The position numbers and the translations under genes were made by a program. From NCBI GenBank assembly GCA_963835595.1, contig CAWIGL010000002.1, positions 558,001 through 622,000 on the forward strand: a DNA stretch of 64,000 nt, read 5' to 3'. The notes beneath the pieces were generated by a model that searched no databases, had not been told where the DNA came from, and saw only the letters and a list, made by a program, of their open reading frames with translations. This document shows positions 7,020-17,424 of the stretch, piece after piece. Within the stretch, counting starts at the first letter, position 1; the number at the start of each line of letters is the position of its first letter. Origin of the DNA: CAWEPK01 sp963835595. Its GTDB lineage: Bacteria; Desulfobacterota; Syntrophorhabdia; Syntrophorhabdales; WCHB1-27.

Positions 7020-9370
7020 TCATCGAATGATGTTAAAGAGTGCCCTTTGATACTCTCCGTCCTTCTTGAGAGCCCTCTCTATGACTGTTTCCAGGTCTTT
7101 ACAGGAAAAAGGCTTGGCTATGAAATCTATAGCTCCCTTTTGAATAGCCTCTATGCCTGATTCTATTGTTGCATACCCGGTCATAACAACCACGCTCACC
7201 TTCTTGCCTTGTTTCCTGATTGCTTCAAGCAATTGTATACCTCTCATATCGGACAGCATAAGATCGGTAACAATGAGGTCATAATGTTCCTTCTTGAGGG
7301 AACTGAGACCCCTCTTTGGCAGTGTACACGGCAGACGTATTGTATCCTACGGCTTCCAGGTAGGTCGCAAGCATATCGGCTGTCGGCTTTTCGTCATCTA
7401 CCACAAGTATCCGGGCGCCTGTCATGCCCGCATTTGCCTTTCCGTTACCCGGTACTGTGCTTTCTGCGTCACTCAACGCGGGCACAATGGAGATCATAGG
7501 CCTCTCGTCGGCGCATGGCACGTAATCGTAAATCAACGTGCTCAGTTGCTGCTTTATGCCCGATACATTACAAGCGGCCGCAAGTCGTGTGAGATCCGAG
7601 ACCGCTTTTGTCAACTCCCGGAGGCTCAATTTCCTTTTTGAGGCGAGGATCATGATCTTCTCATGCCGTGTCGGAACAACATCCTCGCCGTCCGATATTA
7701 GCTCTTCGTGGAGTTTCTCGCCCGGCCTTAACCCTATATATTTAACCTGTATGTCCTCGTCCGGCTTCAAGCCGGAGAGAGTTATCATATCTCTCGCCAG
7801 GCTATCGATCTTGATCGGCGTACCCATCTTCAGAACGAATACCTCACCACCATTTCCGAACGCGCCGGCCTGGAGGATAAGCCTACACGCTTCAGGAATA
7901 GTCATGAAGTAGCGGGTCATGTCCTTATGCGTAACCGTTAACGGTCCTCCCTCCGCAATCTGCTTCCGAAACAGGGGGACAACACTGCCCACGCTCCCAA
8001 TAACATTTCCGAACCGTACGGCGATGAATCGGCGGTTATATTCCTGAGCGTATGCCTGGGCAAGCAGTTCTGTGACCCTCTTAGATGCCCCCATAATATT
8101 TGACGGCCTCACGGCCTTATCGGTGGAGACTATTACGCATTTCTCCACGTTGCTTTCGATACACAGCTCCAGCAAGGTTTGAGTAGCGATAACGTTATTA
8201 AAAATTGCTTCCCAGGGGTGCAGTTCCATCATGGGAACATGCTTGTAGGCGGCGGCATGGAACACTACCTGCGGCTCGTGCTGCACGAAGAATTTCTGCA
8301 TTAATGCAAGGTTTTGCAAAGTCGCAAGAATGGCAGCAAAATTAAGTCGAGGGAACTTCGCCTTGAACTCCATCTCTGTCTCGAACAGACCGGATTCATT
8401 CCTATCGACAAGCAATAGAAGCTCGGGGTCAAACCTGGCTATCTGTCTGCATAATTCAGATACCTATCGATCCTGCAGCGCCTGTGACCATTACGCGTTT
8501 CCCTGTTAAATAGTGCCCAATCTCATTTGCATCGATCTCAACCTGTTGCCTGCCGAGAAGATCCTCATATCGGACCTCTCTGAGAGCATTTACGCTCACC
8601 CTCCCGTCGATAAGCTCACTAACCCCCGGAACAGTCTTAAAGGGAATACCCGTGCCTTTGCAATAGTTGACTATTCTCCGCATCTCCAGTGCGGAAGCGG
8701 ATGGTACCGCTATGATCAGTTCGTCAATTCTATGGTCTCTTCCGATAGCGGCGAGATTCTTAATAGTCCCGAGGACCGGAATGCCATGGATGGTCAACTT
8801 CAGCTTCGAAAGGTTGTCATCCACGAAGCCGACCACTTGGTAGGTCAGATGCCGGTTTTCTTTGACCTCTCTCAAAAGCTTCTCGCCGGCGCTACCGGCC
8901 CCTATGATCACTAGTCTCTTGAGCTTTACTGGTTGAGTATCCGACCCATTGCCCAGTTCTTTCCCTCGAACGTACCCCGCCAGTATCCTGATTCCTAATC
9001 TGTAGCCGCCTAAAAAGATGACGGAAAAAAGAAAATCGATGACAAATACTCCCCTTGAGAAACCCTCAAAACGATAGAATGAAAGCACGCCAAAGACAAC
9101 GAGGCCGGTAGCGACGCTCAGTGCCTTGAGAAGGTTGAGTAGATCGTGTATGCCAGTATAACGCCACATTCCCCTATACATTTTAAAGGAAAAAAGCAAA
9201 ACGAGCTTCAGCGGCACGACCCACACTACGGTTGCTGCGAAGGCCATCAACTCTTTCCTGGAGACGACTTCGAAACGGATGAAATACGCGCCGTAATAAG
9301 CGGCCAGACACAGAAGGGCGTCGAGGCCGACCATTACCCAGAAATTTCGCCTTTTAATTATGGAGAACAT
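7020..9370 (-). pseudogene. PglF/FlaA1-like 4,6-dehydratase fused to a receiver domain; two frameshifts
   Basis: Three open pieces join to about 782 codons. Piece 1 (8456-9370) has four N-terminal membrane segments (about residues 10-115), a CoA-binding-like domain and the start of the NAD-binding motif (VTGAAGSIG). One extra base near 8460 shifts the frame. Piece 2 (to 7279) continues as SELCRQIARFDPELLLLVDR and holds the catalytic STDKAVRPSNIMGASK, typical of UDP-GlcNAc 4,6-dehydratases of the PglF/WbpM/CapD class. The open frame then runs on without a stop into ARILVVDDEKPTADML, a receiver domain. An extra G in a GGGG run (7308-7311) shifts it again, and piece 3 supplies the acceptor Asp (YDLIVTDLML), MTGY Thr and AKPF Lys. 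The receiver fusion is unusual. PglE-like and PglC-like genes lie directly upstream. Confidence 0.8.
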
Positions 9371-9444
9371 GGAATTATCCCCCTGTTACTGGATACGTCA
9401 GATGAAGATACAGGATTGCAGGACTTCTGACTATTAATAGCGGA

Positions 9445-10674
9445 CTAGAATTCCCTGGAAACCTCTTTTCTAACCGAGATAATCACGCTTACCACGCGTT
9501 CGAGGTCCGTTTCAGACATTTGCGTCCCTGAAGGGAGACACAATCCGCGCAAGAAGAGTTCCTCGCTGACCTTTCCGCCCACCAGGCGGGCTCTGAATCT
9601 TTTGCCGCTCGTTTTTTCCGATTTATGATTCGTAACGTCCGATTCGGTCCGGTCCACCTCAAAAACAGGTTGCATATGCATCGGCTTCCAGACGGGCCTC
9701 GATTCTATGTTGTGTTTTTCGAGTCCGATGCGTAGGGTCTCACGATCTATGCCGAACTCGTTCTCATCGATCAGTATGACGGACAACCATCTACTGGCTT
9801 TGCCATATTCTGCATCCGGCATGAATTTTATGCCAGGAAGACTGCCCAAAGCCTTTCGGTAATACTCGAAGATTTCACGCTTCCTTTTGACCCGCTCGTC
9901 AAGTACTCCCAACTGGCCTCTGCCTATTGCCGCAAGGATGTTGCTCATGCGATAGTTATAGCCGATCTGAGAATGCTCGTAATGGGGGTAGGGGTCGCGG
10001 GCCTGTTGGGAAAAAAAGCGAGCCTGTTCAATGAATTCAGCATCTGATGAGGCAAGCATCCCTCCACCGGAGGTAGTGATGATCTTGTTACCGTTAAATG
10101 AATATACTGACGCAAGTCCCCCGGAGCCTGCGGAGCAACCGTTGCATGTAGCGCCTAGTGCCTCCGCGGAATCAATGATAACAGGAACTCCATATGAGTG
10201 GCATATGCCAGTAATTGCCAGTACATTACAGCACTGTCCGTAGAGATCGGTCGGCACCACCGCCTTGGGCAGTTTGCCTTTTTTCCGGCACGCGGCAAGC
10301 TCGGACGCCAACAATCGAGGATCCATATTCCAAGTCGCTCGGTCCGAATCGATCAAAACTGGAACAGCTCCTTCAAAAAGAGCGGGGGTCACGCTTCCAA
10401 TGAAAGTGAGATCTGAGACGAAAACTTCCTCTCCAACTCCTATATCCAAGTTGCGTATGGCAAGATGCAGCGCCGCTGTTCCGCTCGAGACTGCTACTGC
10501 ATAAGGAATATGCAACTTTTCACAGAATTCTCTCTCGAAAGCATCGATCATCGGCCCAAAAGGAGCAACATAATTGGATTCCAAAGCCTGAAGAATGAAT
10601 CTCGCTTCTTCGCCACTCATATGCGGCGGCGAAAGGAATATGCGAGGCTCAGGTATTTTCATCGGAGAATCCAT
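9445..10674 (-). CDS. DegT aminotransferase, PglE-like (UDP-4-keto-sugar)
   Basis: 409 residues. Seen: VSSGTAALHLA (62-72) phosphate loop, IDSAEALGA (167-175), and Schiff-base lysine K197 in SFNGNKIITTSGGGM, a motif typical of PglE/PseC/WecE-like 4-aminotransferases. It probably aminates the 4-keto sugar produced by the downstream PglF-like dehydratase. A charged stretch near residues 335-370 (TNHKSEKTSGKRFRARLVGG) is longer than usual and looks like an inserted loop before the C-terminal domain. Start at 10674 or the ATG four codons later; neither has a clear ribosome binding site. Confidence 0.87.
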   Translation of the reverse strand: MDSPMKIPEPRIFLSPPHMSGEEARFILQALESNYVAPFGPMIDAFEREFCEKLHIPYAVAVSSGTAALHLAIRNLDIGVGEEVFVSDLTFIGSVTPALFEGAVPVLIDSDRATWNMDPRLLASELAACRKKGKLPKAVVPTDLYGQCCNVLAITGICHSYGVPVIIDSAEALGATCNGCSAGSGGLASVYSFNGNKIITTSGGGMLASSDAEFIEQARFFSQQARDPYPHYEHSQIGYNYRMSNILAAIGRGQLGVLDERVKRKREIFEYYRKALGSLPGIKFMPDAEYGKASRWLSVILIDENEFGIDRETLRIGLEKHNIESRPVWKPMHMQPVFEVDRTESDVTNHKSEKTSGKRFRARLVGGKVSEELFLRGLCLPSGTQMSETDLERVVSVIISVRKEVSREF

Positions 10675-10719
10675 TTAAAAGATTTGTTATTTATAAAGTA
10701 TTCCAGCTTGCCCTGTTGG

Positions 10720-11304
10720 TTACTTTAAATCACAGACGGTTTGTGCTATGTATTTCAAATCTCTCCAAAAACTCCAGTTTTCTACGTATTCCCGGTTTAG
10801 CTTTATTTTATCAGGATATATCACTTCATCATTGTATTTTTCAGCATCTTCTTGCCGAGATAGAATCTCCTCTTCGTTGTGATATTTCAATGTAGCTGGA
10901 CCAGTAATACCAGGCCTTACAGATAGAATTATCCTATCCGCCCCTATAAGCCTATCAGCAAATCCTGGTACGTCAGGACGCGGCCCTACAAAGCTCATGT
11001 CTCCGACAAGGATATTGATAAGCTGCGGGAGCTCATCCATCTTTGTTCTCCGAAAAAAACGGCCTAAACGAGTGATCCTAGGATCGCCGGCCTTTGTCAC
11101 CGTGCTGCTTAATCCAGGCAGGTCTCTCATTGTCCTTATTTTGATAACTTTGAAAAGCCTTCCCCCTTTACCTACCCGTTGGTGCCTGAAAAATCCGCTT
11201 TTTCCCGTATCGAATGCCGCCAGTATGTACGCAAGGAGTATAAGCCATCCCACTAACGTCAGTGCGATAGCTGAGCAAACAAAATCAAAGGAGCGCTTCA
11301 CCAC
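10720..11304 (-). CDS. Initiating sugar-phosphate transferase, PglC/WcaJ C-terminal type
   Basis: 194 residues, monotopic phosphoglycosyl transferase of the small PglC kind. One N-terminal membrane helix (about 9-31), KVIKIRTM, the RRTKMDELPQLINIL helix and the family signature GDMSFVGPRPDVPGF. It would load a phospho-sugar onto undecaprenyl phosphate, starting repeat-unit assembly at the inner membrane. Start is a GTG at 11302-11304; an in-frame stop lies a few codons upstream, so no longer start exists. Together with the PglE- and PglF-like genes this makes a bacillosamine-like initiation set, although no intact PglD-like acetyltransferase is beside it. Confidence 0.9.
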   Translation of the reverse strand: MVKRSFDFVCSAIALTLVGWLILLAYILAAFDTGKSGFFRHQRVGKGGRLFKVIKIRTMRDLPGLSSTVTKAGDPRITRLGRFFRRTKMDELPQLINILVGDMSFVGPRPDVPGFADRLIGADRIILSVRPGITGPATLKYHNEEEILSRQEDAEKYNDEVIYPDKIKLNREYVENWSFWRDLKYIAQTVCDLK

Positions 11305-11390
11305 AGAACGCCGCCAGTGGATTTATTTCCTGGCCATCGCTGGCCGATTGAGAACCCCTCTCGGCTAAATAGTATGCGTAGATGGTCGAT

Positions 11391-13927
11391 TTATTCTGAT
11401 ACGTTTCCGGTGAAGTGGAACAACCGAGCTCGGCGTTCTCCGATTCCCACCTTATATATATCATTAAGGGACCTTATGACTTCATTAGTCTCAACATCAA
11501 CTAAGGTTTGTCCTGAGAGAATTGCTGACGAAAAAGAAATATCCTTCTCCGCCGGCTCATAAGTCGAATAATCGGAAACCAGAACCAAGCCCTCGTGATC
11601 AAGCCATTTTATCCGAACACTCGACCATTTGTCGATTTTAATCGGTTCTTCCACCTTTCCATCTCTTAGAAGCTTCTCAAAACGGACTATTAGCGCGTTT
11701 GCTTCTGCCATATATTTCATGTCGCCAACATCAATGTCCTTCCCATCGTACATATAGTATCCTGCAAATTTCGGTGCCATCATCACTTCCATAATCTGAT
11801 ACTTCATTTGAATATAAGGATCGAGGGTGCAAGCCGGATGCATATAGGTGAGGCCGGGCGACAATGTTGGCGCTAGGGGCAAGGCGTTATCGCCCAACCG
11901 GCCTTGTAAATCGTATAAATTATCGCCCAGGAGCTTAGGGGAACCTCCAAAAACAGATTCCTCGTAATCTACATATCTCTGTCTTATGTCAAAATCAAAG
12001 ACTTTCATCGTTTCTGCCGCAAAATTATTCTTGAAGGAGAGCCATGAACTTACCGCAAAATATACGTAGTTATTCAGGTTGTTGTGACGAGCGTAACTGA
12101 TAAGCTCGTCTTTCATATCTTGGGCCGTCTTCCCATAATGCCAGAGAGGAAAATCATTCCAAAGCTCTCTATATTGTGAGTCGCCTGTCCAGTCTTGGCT
12201 CATAAATACAGCCGGATCAATCCATGGTAACTTTGAATGTTCACCAAAAAACCGTGCAAAAGCTTCTTTACATTTCTCGCAATAACACATACTGGGAGGT
12301 GTGTCGTCAAAGGCAAAGAAGTTGATTCCTGTCTCGATATCCTTTTGTACTCGTCCATCTTGCGCGCCCACTCAATCCCCCGATACGAAAGGCATAATGT
12401 ACCCCGTTGCCTGCTTTTCCCATCTATATTCATGGCCCTCGCTTCTTCATCTGAAGCGCCGTATGAAGCGATGTTGACCCATTTGCTGAAGTATTTCATG
12501 CCACTTCGATGCAGAGCACCTATTTTCTTTTTCAAGGCTTCATTACCACCAGATGGATCAAAGCTGCCTATACCGTTGAGACCTATGTGCTTGAAATCCG
12601 GACCAATTGCTGGGTTTTTATCCGCTGCATGCAATTGGACATCTGAAATAAGCAACACTCTCGTGCCTTGCTTCACTTTCTTGACATCGGTAACCTCCAT
12701 TTTGAGCTTTTTTGGCTGCTGCTCTCCATCGTCCCATTTTGCATAATGATAGAACGGGAATGATCCTTGTGAAGTTGTCGCTCGTACATATAACGTCATC
12801 GAAAGCATGCCTGAATACCGTCCGAGGCTTCTGTCCCAGTAATCGCGGATCCCAACAGGTACAAAATAGTTCTTAAGCTGTTTCTCGTCGCCCTCAACAT
12901 AAGGGACCCGAGCTATTACCCGTGTGTATTTTTTGTCATTGATTGTTATTCTCCGTGTCTCGACAGTGCTAGACTGATCCCACCGCAGCCACGTTGTACT
13001 CCATCCGTTGGGAGGCCACTTGCATATATTGCCCAACGCCACATTTATAAGCTTGACCTCAGATGGGAACTCGACTATATACTCAATAGCCTTGGGTTTT
13101 TTCGTCTCCTCGAAGGTCCATTCAAATGCAAAAGGTAGAGGTGAAACTATATCTTTCGATACATATGCTCTGTCGTAATATTGATACTCCATGCGGGCAC
13201 AGTTTTTACCAATCGGCGATTCGCCCTCATACATTTCGATTTGATCTAAAGAGAAAGAGAATCTCCCCACCCCATTTCTTGCAAAAAAAGTAATTGTGGC
13301 ATCTCCGGCAGTATCGCCTGAATCAACCAAGGCCGAGTATCGAAGCCAGTGTGCCGGGTTATATCGAAACATTTTCGCTATGGACAAAAGGTTGTCAAAA
13401 ACAGTGACTTCTATTTTCCCCTGCTCAGGAAGACGATACCAAAAGGAAAGTACATATTTTGTGTGGGGCTTTATCCTTTGTACTATGCCCTCCCACTTCG
13501 CTTGATCATTCGAACCGGCCAAACACATAGCCAGCGCATGGTCACTTTGAAAGCCTGGGGAGTCTATCCAGCAATTATTTTGATTTTGGTGGGAGGACGA
13601 GACGGAACTGCATTTCCAACCTACGGCTTTCCCTTCGTCGAGGATTTCTATATCTCCGTTAACAATTAGATTCTGCTCATCAATAATGACCTCGCCATTG
13701 TGGAATGTTTCTTCTGAAATGGCCGGAATTAACAAAAATACGGTAACCAAAAATATGCATAAAATAACGGCAACAGGTCTACAAAAAATGGATGATCGTC
13801 TCTTGCTGATGATGGCGTTAACTACTGGCGTAGTAAACGGAACCGCTCCCTGCTCGACCATTTGGCCCATTTCCGAATTGTGCATTAATGGTGCCTTAGG
13901 TAAGGTGTGAAAGCTGGAACTTGACAT
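11391..13927 (-). pseudogene. Surface glycoside-hydrolase-like protein, one frameshift
   Basis: Two overlapping frames make one protein of about 845 residues. The N-terminal frame has a membrane anchor or signal (IFCRPVAVILCIFLVTVFLL, about residues 48-67), then NLIVNGDIE...GWK, a jelly-roll carbohydrate-binding start, followed by a large beta-rich region. The frame breaks in an AAAA run (12343-12346): one more A joins ARKMDEY to KDIETGINFFAFDD. The second frame carries a DDTPPSMCYCEKCKEAF segment, a Cys-pair pattern seen in several glycoside-hydrolase-like TIM-barrel families. I do not recognise the exact family. Likely an envelope or periplasmic polysaccharide-trimming enzyme. The ATG at 13883-13885 (TAAGG upstream) is an alternative start. 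Confidence 0.6.
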
Positions 13928-14237
13928 TGCGGACGTTGGAAGAGCAAGTCAAGGTGGGTACTGATAACACCTACAAAGAAAGCGCGAGCCGCGCAACAAA
14001 AGGTGATGATTACCAGTACAAAGGAGTGAATGTGTAAAATCTAGGTGGCCATTGCCCAAAATGCTAGAATGAAAGGCATGACACCGCCGGCTTTTAAGAC
14101 TTATTTACTTATTTAAGAACGTTCACTTGGGTTCCTCACACGGATGGCTCACATATGCGTGTTCTTCATGCAAAGGCCAACCTGCTTCTTTCGGTTGATT
14201 TTCTTTCATCGTGGACCCACAAACTGCTCGTAATATT
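13928..14237. other. Gene-free stretch between deacetylase and hydrolase-like genes
   Basis: About 310 bases without a supported gene. It holds a 28-codon minus frame (14123-14209) and a 37-codon plus frame ending near 14037, both without recognisable similarity or good ribosome sites. No terminator hairpin or clear promoter pair is seen. Given that the genes on both sides are broken, it may be decayed coding sequence. Confidence 0.4.
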
Positions 14238-15260
14238 TCAGTAATTAGGTTCCAGCAAATGCATCTTTTTCAAAAAGGCTTTCCCGTAACCTCTAGCAAG
14301 GCATCGATAGAAATGCATAATGTCAGTCTTCACCATGATCCTCGGTAAATCATAGGCATTTTCAAACGCGTTTACCAATCTTTCCTGTGTTGTAGTTACT
14401 CCACTTAACTCTAACTCCGTAACAACATCATTGACAAACTGATTGCCAACACCGTATGGAAGACAGTAGAAGTTGGGCTTTCTATTGAGTTCTTGCATAA
14501 CATATAATACCTAATTTCCAACTTCCTTTTCCGTTTCAGTCCGGTCCAAACTGGCAAGCGGCAAATGTTCATGTCCGTGTACCTCAATGCTCAGACCGTG
14601 TCTTTGCATCTCTCTCAATTCAGCTTTCGTCAAATATAGCTTTTCCGCGATTAGCCGTTCCTCTTTTTCGCTCAAATCTACTTCATTCGCTATGTTTGAT
14701 GCCAGTGCCCGTTTCTCAATGACATTTATGTCGTTCGAACTAACTATCTTGCCAACCATGTTATACAAATCATCGTCGTCATCTGGCAAATTAACATATT
14801 TGTTTAATATTGCTAACCTATTAGCGGGAGATAATCTATCTATAGCTATGTACAGCTTATGGAGCCAAAGAAGTCTTTCCGACTCAACGGTGGAAGTGAT
14901 CAAAAACAACGTAAACGGAACGTTTAGCCTTTTTAGAATTGGATACGCGTTTTGATACAAATCCTTGAAGCCGTCATCAAAGGTAACAACCGCTACTCGC
15001 TCCAGTCTCGATTTAGAGATGCTGTTTTTCAACTGTTCTAATGAGACAAACCTATAACCGAGAATTCTCAAATGATTGATAACTTTTCGAAACGAATCAG
15101 GGTCTGTTACTCCGACGCGCTGATCCAATAAACTGTGGGACGATTTACTTATGCGATGAAAGCATAAAACAACAGGGCGATTAACCAGACGAGCTAAAAG
15201 CAAACTGATAACGAAGAAAGAAGATATCTTAACAATCTTAAAGAATTTTGACGTCCTCAT
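14238..15260 (-). pseudogene. NodB-like polysaccharide deacetylase interrupted by an in-frame TAG
   Basis: Starts at ATG 15258-15260, overlapping the GNAT stop as ATGA. Residues 1-249 show a membrane helix, RPVVLCFHRIS, the metal-binding VVTFDDGFKDLY (first NodB motif) and EVHGHEHLPLASL (second motif, HxxxH-like). A TAG at 14511-14513 then stops the frame. The same frame continues with VLYVMQELNRKPNFYCLPYG, the expected third NodB motif (YPYG-like), and ends at 14238 (340 codons in total). The truncated product would lack the barrel's end. Family role: removes N-acetyl groups from polysaccharide, or trims glycan during export. Confidence 0.8.
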
Positions 15261-16366
15261 ACGTTGTCCGAATCCGACCGGACAAAGTGCCATTTCCCCT
15301 CCGTTTTAAGAAGTGTTTTGCCGTAATCAGATCCCGAGAATACAATTATCGGTCGTCGGGAGGCAGGTCCTTGATCACAATAGGCTTGATCGAGCAGAGC
15401 GCGATAATATGGTGAATTATCAACACACCACAAGTCGATCCTTTCTGCTCCTGCTTTTTTGAGGTTTTTCTCCGCTTCTCGAATTAGTAGATGAAATACG
15501 TCTAGGCGGTCATCGATAGTAATAAAATCGCAAATCGCACCTACCCTTCTATCCCTTGACAACTTCGTGACCACATATCCCAAGTAGTTATCGTCCTTTT
15601 TGGCAACTATGGCATGATACTCATCCGGGTTTTCAAAATATCGCCAATTCAAATAAGTCTTGTCGCGGATAGTAAAGAAAACATACCTAGGACTTCCCCA
15701 AAGCCCGTCTATTTCATCTGTAAATTCATCTACAGTCAAAATATCGAAGGACTCCTCTGTTACTGTGCCCTTCCTACAGGAAAAACTTGCACGAGAAAAC
15801 CTTTGTTTCGACATGGCTGATAGGTATAACAAAAATGGATCTAATTTTCTACGTAGCACTAGTTTTGCTATGGACCTTATGATGCCCAGCAGGCTCAATC
15901 GATGTTTCGTCATATAACTCAATTTGACAAACGGACAAGGAGGATAACCTAATTTGTTTTGGTAACCGGGCAAGGACTGTGAATTGGGTGTGCCATATAT
16001 GACCTGAATTCCTTGGGTCAGTGCAAATTTGGTACAGGCACCTACTCCTCTGGAAAATATGCCCTGCCTTCTATGTTCTGGATGGGTAAACGTATCTCCA
16101 ATCTCTGCCGCTATAAGGTCTTTCCCTCCAATTAATATACGTTTAGGAGTGATCGATGCCGAACCTACCACTATACCCTGCTTGCGTTCCAAATAAATCT
16201 TCCCTTGTTTATATGGGTTTTTTAAGACTTTCCATTCATAATATTCTTTTGACGTTGACCTCAAGTTATTCTCAGGGAAGAGCGTTCTAAACTCGCTCAT
16301 AGACATGACATCAGACATTTCTATAACACCTCTTCTGATCAGGTTGGTGCTTTTCCTGTTTAGCAT
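15257..16366 (-). CDS. GNAT acetyltransferase, two-domain type
   Basis: 369 residues (or 353 from the ATG at 16316-16318, which has AGAGGTG upstream). N-terminal GNAT fold: GSASITPKRILIGGKDLIAAEIG, then DTFTHPEHRRQGIFSRGVGA, the acetyl-CoA pyrophosphate loop (Q/RxxGxG/A form RRQGIFSRG). A second GNAT-like half follows from about residue 210 (YLNWRYFENPDEYHAIVAKK, then WCVDNSPYYRALL). This type is frequent in polysaccharide loci and is thought to acylate sugar amino or hydroxyl groups; substrate unknown. Overlaps the deacetylase by four bases, so the two are coupled, perhaps acting in opposite directions on the same N-acetyl position (inference). Confidence 0.75.
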   Translation of the reverse strand: MLNRKSTNLIRRGVIEMSDVMSMSEFRTLFPENNLRSTSKEYYEWKVLKNPYKQGKIYLERKQGIVVGSASITPKRILIGGKDLIAAEIGDTFTHPEHRRQGIFSRGVGACTKFALTQGIQVIYGTPNSQSLPGYQNKLGYPPCPFVKLSYMTKHRLSLLGIIRSIAKLVLRRKLDPFLLYLSAMSKQRFSRASFSCRKGTVTEESFDILTVDEFTDEIDGLWGSPRYVFFTIRDKTYLNWRYFENPDEYHAIVAKKDDNYLGYVVTKLSRDRRVGAICDFITIDDRLDVFHLLIREAEKNLKKAGAERIDLWCVDNSPYYRALLDQAYCDQGPASRRPIIVFSGSDYGKTLLKTEGKWHFVRSDSDNV

Positions 16367-16417
16367 ATTGACCCCCGACGAGAAAAACGCGATTGCAGGA
16401 AGAAGTTCTTAGGTGAC

Positions 16418-16430
16418 CGGACACTGTCCG
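16418..16430. repeat. 13-base perfect palindrome
   Basis: cggacactgtccg is a perfect inverted repeat around one central base in the short gap between the IS-split acetyltransferase's 3' end and the GNAT gene. Could be an operator or part of a mobile-element scar; nothing more can be said. Confidence 0.3.
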
Positions 16431-16525
16431 ATAGGTAAGATTCCAACTTTTACAAGTAAGGAAGATTTTCTATTCTATTGATTAATTTAGCAGGATTTCC
16501 CGCAACCACGGCTCCTTGCTCTACA

Positions 16526-16532
16526 TCCTTAG
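16526..16532. repeat. Left target-site duplication of the IS5-family element
   Basis: TCCTTAG, matching 17418-17424. The uninterrupted gene reads ...acatccttagtcac..., so only one copy was present before insertion. Confidence 0.8.
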
Positions 16533-17417
16533 AGCTTATCCGTAATTAACTTGATTTAAATTCATAGCCATACTACACTTTAGCGAGGAGGTGGGTATGG
16601 CAAAGATCCGCTCATGGGAAGTGTCCGACGAGTTCTGGAAACGTGTCGCACCTTTTATTCCGAAACGGGAGCGAGAATCTGGTAAGGCATTCAAAAGGAA
16701 GCCCGGCGGCGGCCGTAAAGCTATGTCCCAGCGGCGCGTATTCGAAGGCATCGTCTTTGTGCTGAGAACCGGATGCCAGTGGAAGTCACTGCCCAGAGAA
16801 CGGTTCGGAAGCGCAAGCTCCATACACAAGTACTTCCGGCAATGGCTGAAGGGAGGTTTCTTCCTTGCCCTCTGGCGCGCCGGTCTCGCCGAGTACGATG
16901 ATATGGAGGGGATCGCCTGGAAGTGGCAGAGCATGGATGGGGCCATCATCAAAGCGCCTCTGGCGCAAGAGGCAGCCGGTCCGAACCCGACAGACAGGGG
17001 GAAAAAAAGGAAGCAAGAGACACCTCCTGGTGGACGGACGTGGCGTCCCGCTGTCGCTGATCGTAACAGGGGCCAATCGACATGACGCAAGCCAGCTTAC
17101 CGCAGTGCTCGATGCCGTCGTTATTCCCCTTCCGAAGAGACAACGATTCTTATACGCAGATAAGGGATACGATGGCGAACAGGCTCGCGAGCAGATCCGC
17201 ATCAGGGGCTACGCTCCGAGGGTCTCACGAAAGAAGCGTAAACGCGGGCGTCCTCCCAAGAACCGGCGTTGGGTTGTGGAAGCGGCGCACTCCTGGTTCA
17301 ACAGGTTTCGTAAGCTTCTGGTCAGATATGAGAAGATGTCCGAAAGCTACGAAGCTCTTGTTCATCTCGCGGCTGCGATTATTTGCTGGAGGAAGGTTGT
17401 TGCTATTTACGGATAAG
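16533..17417 (+). mobile_element. IS5-family (IS427-like) insertion sequence
   Basis: About 885 bases. Ends are near-perfect inverted repeats: agcttatccgtaa at 16533-16545 and its complement ttacggataag at 17407-17417. Both sides carry the direct repeat TCCTTAG (16526-16532 and 17418-17424), present once in the reconstructed target gene. The exact boundary between repeat and IS end is ambiguous by up to three bases. The single transposase lies on the plus strand, opposite to the host locus. The clean target duplication indicates a fairly recent insertion. Confidence 0.9.
16597..17416 (+). CDS. IS5-family transposase in two frames (A7 frameshift)
   Basis: Starts at ATG 16597 with gaggagg six bases upstream. 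The first frame covers the N-terminal DUF4096-like half (SWEVSDEFWKRVAPFIPK, TGCQWKSLPRERFG) and the first catalytic Asp (QSMDGAIIK). At a run of five G and seven A (16997-17008) the family sequence continues one base further on: GSKRHLLVDGRGVPLS, TGANRHDA, YADKGYDG and the Glu of WVVEAAHSWFNRF, ending at 17416. A +1 shift is needed. Some IS427-group elements are known to use frameshifting at such runs, so this may be programmed; a simple A6-to-A7 indel is equally possible. Confidence 0.88.
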
Positions 17418-17424
17418 TCCTTAG
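17418..17424. repeat. Right target-site duplication of the IS5-family element
   Basis: TCCTTAG, identical to 16526-16532. Deleting one copy plus the element restores the reading frame of the acetyltransferase. Confidence 0.8.

Noticed and set aside
13950..13967. TTGACT as a -35 box for the hydrolase-like gene
   Set aside because: Only about 20 bases before the ATG and no -10 box at the right distance.
13928..14037. Plus-strand 37-codon stretch ending DDYQYKGVNV
   Set aside because: No ATG or ribosome site; blocked upstream by a TAG.
14123..14209. 28-codon minus frame starting MKENQPKEAGWPLHEEH
   Set aside because: Too short, weak ribosome site and no known relative; kept only as a note on the gap.
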